Source: an uncultured bacterium
GTDB taxonomy: Bacteria; Patescibacteriota; Minisyncoccia; Phycocordibacterales; CAIJYI01
Reading direction: 5' to 3'
Assembly: GCA_903824855.1 (NCBI GenBank)
Contig: CAIJYI010000045.1
Location: 1 to 44,208, forward strand
DNA: 44,208 nt
This document shows, in pieces, positions 1 through 8,424 of the stretch. Numbering within the stretch: the first letter of the stretch is position 1; every line of letters starts with the position of its first letter. The position numbers were made by a program, and so were the translations under genes. The notes beneath the pieces were generated by a model that saw only the letters and a program-made list of their open reading frames with translations, had not been told where the DNA came from and ran no database searches.

Positions 1-238
1 CATAAATATAATATTTTAATTATGATAATAACAATTGATATAAATTATGAGGGCATAATTATTTGTATCCACCCATTAATTTTTATTTCTTCTTTTTTTA
101 AATATAGTCTCTACTGTGCACAGAATTGAGTTAAATCCTCTCGGACTAGCACGATTTTGCTGATTGGGGGGGGCTATCCCCCAGCTTTGTGGAATTTCCT
201 AATTTAAGAATAGCATATCGACGGCTCTCGGGCGAATG

Positions 239-760
239 TTAAACGCTCTTTTTTACCAAACTCTCTATCCTGGAAAAAATTTCTGTAATATAACCTAGCG
301 TTTCATTTAATCCTGGGAAATAATCAGTTGGGTGAGCGCATTCGTTTCGTTTATTCAATAAACCATGTAATGCCTTTTTTTCCGATTTTGTACATAAACC
401 AACAAGCTCCGTCGTATCTATTATTTGAAATTCAGTTATTCCCTCCCTAAGATCATCGACGGAATTGGCTTTCCATGTAGGGCGAGTTACCCTGAGTTTA
501 ACGCCGGCATCTTCAAAAAACTTTTCTTCAAGAAAATCCATAAATGCTGCCCATGCCATCACATGAGCCGCACGAAAACAACCCTTTTCAAGACATGTAA
601 AAGCTTGCTTAAAGAGGTCGTCTTGTTTCAAGTTCAAGTTCTTTAAACTCACATAACTGGCTCGCAAAGAAACGATCCGAGAACTTGATTCTTCGTGAAC
701 TCCTAATATTTTATGAGCAGATGACTTAAATTCTTCAACTTTTTTAATCCAATCTTGCAT
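239..760 (-). CDS. HEPN-like domain protein (candidate RNase/Abi-type)
   Basis: 173-aa ORF, mostly helical, with C-terminal RNECAHP (R-x4-H HEPN motif); 6 bp downstream of the DUF5343 ORF. Confidence 0.55.
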   Translation of the reverse strand: MQDWIKKVEEFKSSAHKILGVHEESSSRIVSLRASYVSLKNLNLKQDDLFKQAFTCLEKGCFRAAHVMAWAAFMDFLEEKFFEDAGVKLRVTRPTWKANSVDDLREGITEFQIIDTTELVGLCTKSEKKALHGLLNKRNECAHPTDYFPGLNETLGYITEIFSRIESLVKKSV

Positions 761-765
761 ATCAT

Positions 766-1365
766 CTAATCAGTGAGAAGATATTTTTTCATCGCTTCAA
801 AAAAGTTCCTATAGACTTCTGGATCGTTTGTTGCAGGAATTTGTAATTCGATATTAATATTCACTGATGGAAAAGACTTAGCCTTGACGACTGCAATTTT
901 AGAAGTAGTTTCGATTTCTGGTGATAAAGTGTTTGCGGTTGCTGAAATATCTGACGCTTCAAAATCTGCCATTGAACTTAGAGCTTTAAATGTCGCTACC
1001 ATAGATTTTTGAGCAACATTCCCAACATTGGTTTTTGTTGCAAAAAAGTGAATTAGCGATTCGTTATCCTTAACATCAGCATCTGGATAAACGGTAAACA
1101 AATCAGAATATCCGTCTCTTATTCCCTGCGCAAGAATTTTTTGCCCATTTACTCCACGATATTCTTTGTATCTTTGTGTTGGAACTCCAGAACCGTCAAG
1201 AAACCCCACAAACTTTAAGGCAGCTATCGCGGGAAAATCATTACTGCTACTAAAACCAATCGTTTTCATGTGAGCATTTGTGAATTTTTCAGGAACGCCG
1301 GTCTGCTTAATTTTATCTAAGACATCTTTCAACACGCTCGATTTATTCACCGTAGGGTAGGTCAT
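766..1365 (-). CDS. DUF5343 family protein
   Basis: Start likely MTYPTVNKSS (1365). DUF5343-like pattern: L..IKQTGVPEKFT, LKFVGFLDGSGVPTQRYKEYR, RDGYSDLF, VATFKAL...ADF. Confidence 0.65.
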   Translation of the reverse strand: MTYPTVNKSSVLKDVLDKIKQTGVPEKFTNAHMKTIGFSSSNDFPAIAALKFVGFLDGSGVPTQRYKEYRGVNGQKILAQGIRDGYSDLFTVYPDADVKDNESLIHFFATKTNVGNVAQKSMVATFKALSSMADFEASDISATANTLSPEIETTSKIAVVKAKSFPSVNINIELQIPATNDPEVYRNFFEAMKKYLLTD

Positions 1366-1430
1366 ATAATATGCTTTCAACCTGAACGCTAATATTAATG
1401 ATCTTCGGGCGACCGAAATGATGCTCAAGT

Positions 1431-1504
1431 TGGCTAGGGGACTAGGAATCGAACCTAGATTAACAGCTTCAAAGGCTGCTGTCCTACCGTTAGACGATCC
1501 CCTA
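1431..1504 (-). tRNA. tRNA-Gln (anticodon TTG), CCA encoded
   Basis: TAGGGGATCGTCTAACGGTAGGACAGCAGCCTTTGAAGCTGTTAATCTAGGTTCGAATCCTAGTCCCCTAGCCA on minus strand; 7-bp acceptor stem, TTCGAAT T-loop, anticodon loop CTTTGAA. Confidence 0.95.
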
Positions 1505-1596
1505 ATGGATTTTTGGCTTTTTCTCTTTATACTACGCTGTACATCGTAACACAGAAATCGTTCAAAAACAACGGCGGTCAGAAAGTATTATGGGAC

Positions 1597-1844
1597 GACG
1601 TGGATTCTGAATCGAGTTCAGAATGACGCGAAGGACGGGCGACGTGGATTCTGAATCTAGTTCAGAATGACGACGAAGGATGGACGACGGACGACGAAGG
1701 ACGGACGACGGACGACGAAGGATGGACGACGGACGACGAGGGACGGACGACGTGGATTCTGAATCTAGTTCAGAATGACGACGAGGGACAGAACCCGTGC
1801 GACGAAGGACGGACGACGTGGATTCTGAATCTAGTTCAGAATGA
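1597..1844. repeat. Four copies of palindromic element GACGTGGATTCTGAATCkAGTTCAGAATGAC
   Basis: Copies at about 1597-1627, 1641-1671, 1748-1778, 1814-1844; near-identical, internal inverted repeat. Confidence 0.9.
1669..1752. repeat. 21-bp tandem repeat x4 (GACGACGAAGGAYGGACGACG)
   Basis: Four consecutive 21-bp units with only single-base variants; degenerate related units continue about 1845-1945. Confidence 0.9.
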
Positions 1845-1990
1845 CGACGAAGGACGGACAAAGGACGACGAAAGACGGATGACGGGCGACGAAAGACGGA
1901 TGACGGGCGACAAAGAACGGACGACGAGGGACGGAAGGGACGACGTGAATTTCGGGTCGTGGACAGGGATGACGAAAAAAAACGGCGTTG

Positions 1991-2650
1991 TTATCCTAGG
2001 TGGGTGTGGTCGTTCCAGATTCTTAGACGGAATTTATTGTCATTCACGAAACTTCCGTATTCGGCGATGGTGATGCCGGTGTTGTCGCCTATCATGAAAT
2101 AGCGCATCATTCGATAGAATTCTACGGCTTTATCGTCGTCTTGATTCGCCATGGCGGAAATTAATATTTTGATGAACATTTCGTGTGTCACAATGGTAAT
2201 ATCCGATTCCGGCAGGGCGCATAAAAATTCAAGGGCTTCTCTTGCTCGCTTCACTGCTTCAAATAAATTTTCTTCATCGAGATGATGCCATTCACGAATC
2301 GGTTCATTTTCAACGATGTCAGCCATAACTTTCACGGCGAATTCATCATTTTTTTCTTTTCCGATAATATCCGACGGTCTGCGTAATTCACGAAAAAGAG
2401 GCGATGATGTTACCGGATCACCGACAAATCGAGAAATAGCGCCTGCCGTTTCCATGGTGCGGACATAATCACTGGAGATGATAATTTCAGACGGAATAGC
2501 GATAAAGCGTTTCGCAACGAGTGAAGCCTGCGTCTTCCCTTTTTCGTTCAGTTCGTCATTCATTCCTTGATAAACATTATTGGCGTTATCAACCGTCTGC
2601 CCGTGGCGAACGAAATAAAAACGTTTGAGAACTTTATTGGTCGGATTCAT
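1991..2650 (-). CDS. Histidine phosphatase / phosphoglycerate mutase-like protein
   Basis: FYFVRHGQTVDNANNVYQGMNDELNEKGKTQA (RHG motif), later THEMF. Confidence 0.85.
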   Translation of the reverse strand: MNPTNKVLKRFYFVRHGQTVDNANNVYQGMNDELNEKGKTQASLVAKRFIAIPSEIIISSDYVRTMETAGAISRFVGDPVTSSPLFRELRRPSDIIGKEKNDEFAVKVMADIVENEPIREWHHLDEENLFEAVKRAREALEFLCALPESDITIVTHEMFIKILISAMANQDDDKAVEFYRMMRYFMIGDNTGITIAEYGSFVNDNKFRLRIWNDHTHLG

Positions 2651-3731
2651 TTTTTTCTTTAAAATTATTTTTTATGGCCAAATTTTTTTCAAACAAGGTA
2701 TTTTTTAAAATTTCGTCGAGGTCGGCAGCATTTTCAGGAAACGGAATATTTTTGCTTTTCAGAAAAGCCATCGAGGCCTCTGTCGCTGTCGTATTACGGC
2801 TTTTCCATCGATAATACAGGGACTGTATTTCTTCAGGAGTAAATTGGGAAGCATAATAACGGAGAAGTTCCTGCACTTTGCAAGAATCCTTTGTAACACG
2901 ATAGATGAGATGATTCAGTCCTTGACTCAGAATAAATTCACACAACGCTTTTTCTTTTATATCCTCGGTGATTTCTTTATCAAAAGTCGCTCTTCTTATT
3001 ATTTCAGTGATAAAACCAAAGAGCGGATTGCTTTTGTATTCACGAGAAACATTTTCTCCTCCTATTTGTTTCAAGAAATGATAAATAGCGGAATGACCGT
3101 CGCCGAGTGACATCAGAATGTGAATATCTTTTTTATTTAAAAGTTCGGGATTTTCGGAGATGATATTTCGTACTGATTCCGCAAAGTGCTCAATCATATA
3201 CTCTTCACGATGAATAACAATAGGGGGCACACTATTAACGAGGCCTTCTGAAAGAACGTGGAGAGCCTTTTCATAGGATGCTCGTTTCAGTTTCCATTCA
3301 AAACTTTCTTCCTCATACAATTCAGGAAAAGACTGACCTTCTTCCTTGGAAACATCGAGAAACATGACGGGTTTCTTAATTTCCGAAAGTTGTTTCAAAA
3401 TTTCATCATAAAAATCATCACCCATAGCTGGAGCTTCCGTGCCATCGCTTGCCTCTCGAAACAACGCCACACCACCACTGTCCCAACCAAAAAGCTCGGG
3501 CGCATAAATGTCTGAGTCTTTCAGGAGTGGTTTAATTCCTTTGGCATCATCCGCCGACTCGTGTGGACCGGAAAAAAGTTTAAGAAATAACGGCGGTAAT
3601 TTTTCACCGTTCCATTCTTTCCCTGCAAAAAGAGCCGTGAGTTCGGCTTTCGTCCGTTCAGAAATTTCCAAAACGGGACGTTTTGTTTTTTCTTCAACAA
3701 GGTTTCCCTCCTGTTCAGGTTTGGCTTCCAT
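2634..3731 (-). CDS. Hypothetical protein, 365 aa
   Basis: Long ORF between dnaX and the phosphatase with short or overlapping junctions (operon-like); no family recognised. Confidence 0.75.
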   Translation of the reverse strand: MEAKPEQEGNLVEEKTKRPVLEISERTKAELTALFAGKEWNGEKLPPLFLKLFSGPHESADDAKGIKPLLKDSDIYAPELFGWDSGGVALFREASDGTEAPAMGDDFYDEILKQLSEIKKPVMFLDVSKEEGQSFPELYEEESFEWKLKRASYEKALHVLSEGLVNSVPPIVIHREEYMIEHFAESVRNIISENPELLNKKDIHILMSLGDGHSAIYHFLKQIGGENVSREYKSNPLFGFITEIIRRATFDKEITEDIKEKALCEFILSQGLNHLIYRVTKDSCKVQELLRYYASQFTPEEIQSLYYRWKSRNTTATEASMAFLKSKNIPFPENAADLDEILKNTLFEKNLAIKNNFKEKNESDQ

Positions 3732-3742
3732 GAAATATAAAT

Positions 3743-4774
3743 TTATTTTTTTTCAAATAGATTGGCGATAGCAAGTTCAAGAGGAAGTTCGGAAATAAAA
3801 GCTTTTCCTGTTTCGCCGGAAGCTTTCAAAAAAGTCGCTAATACTTCTGAGAGTTTAAGTTCTTTATTTATCGGAAGACTGGAAAGAAAAGCAAAGTCTT
3901 CAACGGTAAAATCATCGGCAAGTGCCGTGCGCATTTCGGGAGCGAGTCGGATGAGCATTACCGCCCGCAATTTAGTAAGTACCAATTTTAGAAATACTGA
4001 AATATCAATATTCTCATCTTTGATTTGTCGAATAGCGAGATAGGCGCTTGATACATCTTCTTCATTTATCGCAGAGATGAAACCATTCACAATCGAACTT
4101 TTTGGTACGCCCGTGATTCGCTCCACTTCTTCTGCTCCTATTTTTTTCGTATCAGATGAATAGAGAACTTTTTGCAATGTTACGAGTGTGTCGCGGAATG
4201 AGCCGTCACCAAGAAGCGCGATCAGGTCTGCGGAAGCACTTTCAAGAACTCTCCCCTCTTTTTTGGCGACATCCAAAACCATGTTCTTTAATAACTCAAT
4301 GGATGGTTTTTTAAAAGTGAAAACCTGACAACGGGAAAGTACAGTATCTAAAACTTTGTGCGGTTCCGTCGTCGCCAGAATGAAGATGGCGTGCGCAGGC
4401 GGTTCTTCGAGAGTTTTCAAAAGAGCATTCGCGGCGTCTTTGGTAAGCCCATGAACTTCGTCGATAATATATACTTTATATTTACCCTCAAAAGGAAAAG
4501 TTTTGACCGCTTCGCGAAGTTCGCGGATGTCATCGATTCCGCGATTTGATGCGGCGTCTATTTCATAGAGGTCGCTGTTTTTGCAACCGACAGCAGAGGC
4601 GAAGATTCGAGCGACGGAAGTTTTTCCCGTCCCTCTTGAACCGCAAAAAAGGTACGCGTGCGCGATATTTCCGCTTTTTATTGCGCCTTCAAGGACTCGG
4701 ACAATATGATCCTGACCAAGGACTCCGCTAAAATCATGCGGTCGATATTTTCTATAGAGTGCTGTTTCAGACAT
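3743..4774 (-). CDS. dnaX: DNA polymerase III subunit gamma/tau (short, gamma-like)
   Basis: ALYRKYRPHDFSGVLGQDHIVRVL, GSRGTGKTSVARIFA, YEIDAASNRGIDDIRELRE, YIIDEVHGLTKDAANALLKTLEEPP. Confidence 0.95.
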   Translation of the reverse strand: MSETALYRKYRPHDFSGVLGQDHIVRVLEGAIKSGNIAHAYLFCGSRGTGKTSVARIFASAVGCKNSDLYEIDAASNRGIDDIRELREAVKTFPFEGKYKVYIIDEVHGLTKDAANALLKTLEEPPAHAIFILATTEPHKVLDTVLSRCQVFTFKKPSIELLKNMVLDVAKKEGRVLESASADLIALLGDGSFRDTLVTLQKVLYSSDTKKIGAEEVERITGVPKSSIVNGFISAINEEDVSSAYLAIRQIKDENIDISVFLKLVLTKLRAVMLIRLAPEMRTALADDFTVEDFAFLSSLPINKELKLSEVLATFLKASGETGKAFISELPLELAIANLFEKK

Positions 4775-4887
4775 AGTGAAAGTATACCAGAAAATGCGGC
4801 GGGTGAAAAATTGATGAAAGTAAGTAATTCGTCATGGATATATGAATAATGGTTATTCTGGATTTGATACGATATCAACGCTTTGAC

Positions 4888-5123
4888 GACGTGGATTCCG
4901 GGTCAAGCCCAGAATGACGAACTAAACGCCGCCCCGCAAATTGCACGGTCGTCATTCTGGAGTTGATTCAGAATCCATGTTTAACATAATGAGTGGATTC
5001 CGGGTCAAGCCCAGAATGACGAACTAAAAAAAGTAAACCGCCGTCCCTGTCGTCATTCTGAACTTGATTCAGAATCCATGTTTAACATAATGACGTGGAT
5101 TCCGGGTCAAGCCCAGAATGACG
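4888..5123. repeat. Five copies, alternating orientation, of palindromic element (GACGTGGATTCCGGGTCAAGCCCAGAATGAC / GTCATTCTGAACTTGATTCAGAATCCA)
   Basis: Copies at about 4888, 4950, 4991, 5051 and 5092; shared linker CCATGTTTAACATAATGA. Confidence 0.9.
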
Positions 5124-5134
5124 ACTAGATTTAT

Positions 5135-5166
5135 AAAAACATCCGGGAATTTTCCCGGATGTTTTT
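5135..5166. terminator. Bidirectional intrinsic terminator
   Basis: AAAAACATCCGGGAATTTTCCCGGATGTTTTT. Confidence 0.85.
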
Positions 5167-5169
5167 ATT

Positions 5170-5316
5170 TTATTCTAAATCAATTTTTTCGTCACTGTCG
5201 CAGGATGGGCACTTTTCGCCGTCACCCTCAAATTCTCTCTCGCACTCGCTACATATTTTCGGATCTTCATTGGATTCTGTATCGCTATCAAAATCCATGT
5301 TCAAATCTTCGTCCAT
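5170..5316 (-). CDS. Small acidic zinc-ribbon-like protein, 48 aa (absent from ORF track)
   Basis: MDEDLNMDFDSDTESNEDPKICSECEREFEGDGEKCPSCDSDEKIDLE*; two CxxC pairs; ends at terminator. Confidence 0.7.
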   Translation of the reverse strand: MDEDLNMDFDSDTESNEDPKICSECEREFEGDGEKCPSCDSDEKIDLE

Positions 5317-5367
5317 ATGCAATTTTATTAATGAATAAACAATATTTGTTCTTCGATTATATTGAGT

Positions 5368-5787
5368 TTATTTGATGGCGCTCATTGGGAGAGATTCGAC
5401 TGCAGGAGCGGGTTTCTTAGCTTTTGGAGCCGGTTTCTTTTTTGGTTTTGGTTTTGTATCTTTTACTAAATTTTTCCAATGCTTCTTCATGTCTTTGACG
5501 AGATCCTGAACTTCAGCAGGATCAATGTCTTTTACCTTTGCATATTTTTCAGCGATAGTATCGATAACTTTATGATAGGTCTCTTCGTCGACTGATTTTA
5601 ATTTTTCAATTTTTTCAAGAGCTTCTCCTTTTGCTTTCAATATCCATCCTTTGATTTTTTTCTTATTTGCCGGTGAGGTTTTTCCCTGTCCGTACAAAAA
5701 GTATGTCCCTGCTATACCCGCAATTAAACCTGCGGCTAAAGGAAGTCCCATTCCTCCTTTCGACTCCTGCTTTTTCTTCGTTGCCAT
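5368..5787 (-). CDS. Membrane-anchored protein with Lys/Pro/Ala-rich tail (YtxH-like layout)
   Basis: N-terminal GMGLPLAAGLIAGIAGTYFLYGQG segment; tail KPKPKKKPAPKAKKPAP. Confidence 0.65.
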   Translation of the reverse strand: MATKKKQESKGGMGLPLAAGLIAGIAGTYFLYGQGKTSPANKKKIKGWILKAKGEALEKIEKLKSVDEETYHKVIDTIAEKYAKVKDIDPAEVQDLVKDMKKHWKNLVKDTKPKPKKKPAPKAKKPAPAVESLPMSAIK

Positions 5788-5827
5788 ATCGTTTATCTAT
5801 GATTAACTATTAATAATTAAACAACAA

Positions 5828-6139
5828 TTATTTCCCGTTTCCGTTTTCTTTTTTCTTTTTTGTTTTTCCTTTTTCTTCAAGAGAAAATTTTTCAGCGAAT
5901 TTTTTAATCGCTTCAATAATCGGACGAAGACCAAACTGTGATTCGCGAAGTGTGGCATGGACCGTAGTGAAATCAGAAACGAATCTATTTGCTTCGCCGG
6001 CGATTTTGTCGGAGACGGAACGAACATCTCTTAATATCCTGATGACTTCCGTAAGAACAATGATGATGAGCGCCGTGACCACACAAACGCAAATCGTCGT
6101 TACGAAAAAAAATACATCGGATTTTATAAAGCTTTCCAT
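5828..6139 (-). CDS. Small membrane protein with coiled/basic tail
   Basis: Likely start MESFIKSDVFFFVTTICVCVVTALIIIVLTEV; tail KGKTKKKKENGNGK. Confidence 0.6.
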   Translation of the reverse strand: MESFIKSDVFFFVTTICVCVVTALIIIVLTEVIRILRDVRSVSDKIAGEANRFVSDFTTVHATLRESQFGLRPIIEAIKKFAEKFSLEEKGKTKKKKENGNGK

Positions 6140-6204
6140 GGCTATAGTATACCGCATGCTGTGATTCACGCAAAGGATAAGAAATCCACACCCGATATTT
6201 ACAG

Positions 6205-6240
6205 AAAAACCACTTGGCGGTGAAACCGCCAAGTGATTTT
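6205..6240. terminator. Intrinsic terminator downstream of rnpB
   Basis: AAAAACCACTTGGCGGTGAAACCGCCAAGTGATTTTT. Confidence 0.85.
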
Positions 6241-6365
6241 TATAGGTTCTCGTATCGATAAGCCGAGTTCTGTATTCCGACTTGCGCCGGAACGACAATC
6301 ATTTATCTGGGAATTATGTTACCACAACCCTCGAGCGGCACTTTCCATCGCACCTCACTAGGCGC

Positions 6366-6464
6366 GAAGTTCATCAAGTTTAATGTTCATCAAGTTCATC
6401 AAGTACGACTGTTACGGCGTTACTTTATAAACTTTATGAACTTGATAAACTTTATGAACTTCAA
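6366..6464. repeat. rnpB hairpin insertion B made of 9-bp AAGTTCATC-type repeats
   Basis: GAAGTTCATCAAGTTTAATGTTCATCAAGTTCATCAAGTACGACTGTTACGGCGTTACTTTATAAACTTTATGAACTTGATAAACTTTATGAACTTC. Confidence 0.9.
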
Positions 6465-6664
6465 GCGCAGCGAGGTGCGACGGAACACGGCCTTGCACAC
6501 AGGTAAGAGTTTAGCCGTTTCACCTCGTATGTTACCATACGAACTCTCCCCGAAGGGAGTTTGTTTTCTTTCAAAAACAAACGTCTCTGCTCGCATCTCA
6601 CGGATTGCTCCGGACGGGTGTTACCCGCTACCCTGCTACGGTCGCACCTCGCGAAGCGCGAGGG

Positions 6665-6764
6665 AGTTCATCAAGTTAAAAAGTTATAAAGTTTATCAAG
6701 TTACGACTGTTACGGCGTTACTTGATGAACTTGATGAACTTGATAAACTTGATGAACTTTATAA
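6665..6764. repeat. rnpB hairpin insertion A made of 9-bp AAGTTCATC-type repeats
   Basis: GAGTTCATCAAGTTAAAAAGTTATAAAGTTTATCAAGTTACGACTGTTACGGCGTTACTTGATGAACTTGATGAACTTGATAAACTTGATGAACTTTATAAC. Confidence 0.9.
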
Positions 6765-6913
6765 CATCATACCTCGAGAGGTACGACCGTGTGTGCTCGG
6801 ACTTTCCTCCCCGACGTAAACGCCGGAGCGATTGTCTGATACGGGAACCTATATCAAGTATACCATTTTTTAGAAGTCTTGACAATAGCATTATTATATT
6901 GCGTTTACGGATT

Positions 6914-6943
6914 AAAAAAACGGACACCATTTCTGGTGCCCGT
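6914..6943 (-). terminator. Intrinsic terminator after gcvPB
   Basis: Minus strand ACGGGCACCAGAAATGGTGTCCGTTTTTTT. Confidence 0.8.
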
Positions 6944-6963
6944 GTATTTTGTGTATTTCTACT

Positions 6964-8424
6964 TTATTGTTTTTTCCAGCGAAGGTTTAATTTCTTCGGA
7001 TGGTTTGCTTCGGCTTCATTTACCCTTTGAACGGGAGTGATGTGTGGAGCTTCGTGGAGAAGGTCAGGAGTTTCCTTTGATTCTTCCAAAACTTCACCCA
7101 TCGCTTTAATGAATTCATCGAGCGTTTCTTTTGTTTCCGTTTCTGTCGGTTCAATAAGCATTGCGCCATGAACAGTGAGCGGGAAATAAATGGTCATCGG
7201 ATGGAAGCCCTTGTCTATCAACCGTTTGGCGACATCAAGAGTAACAACACCTTTTGGCATATTTTCTTCGCTCAATAAACATTCGTGCATACAAGGACGA
7301 TTAAAAGGAACTTTGTATCCGAGAGCCGCAAGCGAAACGCGAAGATAGTTCGCATTCAATACTGCTGCTTCTGCAACATCGCGAAGCCCTTTATCCCCCA
7401 TTGTGCGAAGGTAAACATACGCGCGAAGGAGAACAAGAAAGTTTCCATAATGAGAATGAATACGTCCGATAGATTGTTTATCAAAATATGGGGCGAATCT
7501 TCCGTCTTTGTCTTTAATAATTCGAGGACAAGGCAAGAATGGAATGAGTTCCTTTTTTACTCCGACAGGGCCGGCACCGGGACCACCACCACCGTGTGGA
7601 GTGGAAAATGTTTTATGTGTGTTCGTTTGAATCACATCAAAACCCATATCACCGGGGCGAGCTTTTCCGACAAGAGCATTTAAGTTTGCTCCGTCGCAAT
7701 AAAGATATGCGCCCTTCGCATGCAACATATCGGCAATCTTTTTAATGTTTGTTTCAAAAAGACCGAGTGTGCTTGGATTGGTAATCATCATCGCGGCGAC
7801 GTTTTCATCAAGAACTTTTTCCAAAGCTTCGATATTAACGGAACCATCGGGGTCCACTTCAATGTTGATTGGAGTGAATCCTGCAAGCACTGCGCTTGCG
7901 GGGTTGGTACCATGTGCTGATGTGGGGATAAGAACCTTTTCTCTTTTTTCTCCGCGGGCGCGAAATGCGGCGCGAATAATTTTAAGACCGGTTAATTCTC
8001 CATGAGAACCTGCGACAGGATTAAGCGTAAACGCATCCATACCGCAAATTTCATTCATCATCTGTTCAAATTCAAAAAGCATTTTAAAAGCGCTTTGTGT
8101 TTCGGAAACGGGCATGTACGGATGAAGTCCTGTCCATCCTTTCATAGATGCGACACGTTCATTCATCCGAGGATTATGTTTCATCGTGCAGGAACCGAGC
8201 GGATAAAATGTACCATCCACACCGACGTTCTTTTGAGAAAGCCGAGTGTAGTGGCGTATCATTTCCGGTTCGGAAACTTCGGGAAATCCTTCAAGCTCTC
8301 CCCTTGTTTGAAGCAATTTCCTCGGTAATACTTTCAAGTCAGAAGGAATTTCCGGTAAATCAACTCCGATTCGCCCGGCACTTCCTTGTTCAAAAATGAG
8401 TTTTTCCGGTTCATTATGAATCAT
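6964..8424 (-). CDS. gcvPB: Glycine dehydrogenase (decarboxylating) subunit 2
   Basis: LGSCTMKHNPRMNE, NPVAGSHGELTGL, TNTHKTFSTPHGGGGPGAGPVGV (PLP lysine region). Confidence 0.95.
   Translation of the reverse strand: MIHNEPEKLIFEQGSAGRIGVDLPEIPSDLKVLPRKLLQTRGELEGFPEVSEPEMIRHYTRLSQKNVGVDGTFYPLGSCTMKHNPRMNERVASMKGWTGLHPYMPVSETQSAFKMLFEFEQMMNEICGMDAFTLNPVAGSHGELTGLKIIRAAFRARGEKREKVLIPTSAHGTNPASAVLAGFTPINIEVDPDGSVNIEALEKVLDENVAAMMITNPSTLGLFETNIKKIADMLHAKGAYLYCDGANLNALVGKARPGDMGFDVIQTNTHKTFSTPHGGGGPGAGPVGVKKELIPFLPCPRIIKDKDGRFAPYFDKQSIGRIHSHYGNFLVLLRAYVYLRTMGDKGLRDVAEAAVLNANYLRVSLAALGYKVPFNRPCMHECLLSEENMPKGVVTLDVAKRLIDKGFHPMTIYFPLTVHGAMLIEPTETETKETLDEFIKAMGEVLEESKETPDLLHEAPHITPVQRVNEAEANHPKKLNLRWKKQ

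Larger units (their letters stand above)
6244..6850 (-). ncRNA. rnpB: RNase P RNA with two long hairpin insertions
   Basis: Minus strand has GGGGAGGAAAGTCCGAGC (P4 side), GGGTAACACCCG, CGGCTAAACTCTTACC...GCAAGGCC, ACAGAACTCGGCTTATCG; termini pair as P1 (AGGTTCCCGTATC / GATACGAGAACCT). Confidence 0.93.

Noticed and set aside
1562-1861. 99-aa minus-strand ORF (RHSELDSES repeats)
   Set aside because: Translation of the palindromic/tandem repeat array; low complexity, no independent coding evidence.
1669-1950. Possible CRISPR array
   Set aside because: Units are 21 bp and contiguous without unique spacers; no cas genes; better described as a minisatellite.
3743-4774. Truncated dnaX as a pseudogene
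   Set aside because: 343 aa covers the complete AAA+ and collar-like parts; lack of the tau tail is compatible with a functional gamma-type protein.
5803-6027. 74-aa minus ORF
   Set aside because: Overlaps, in another frame, the better-supported membrane protein ORF ending at 5828.
6316-7030. ORFs 6316-6819 (+), 6718-6930 (-) and 6722-7030 (+)
   Set aside because: They overlap RNase P RNA; the KFIKFIK and LDELDEL strings are translations of the 9-bp RNA hairpin repeats.
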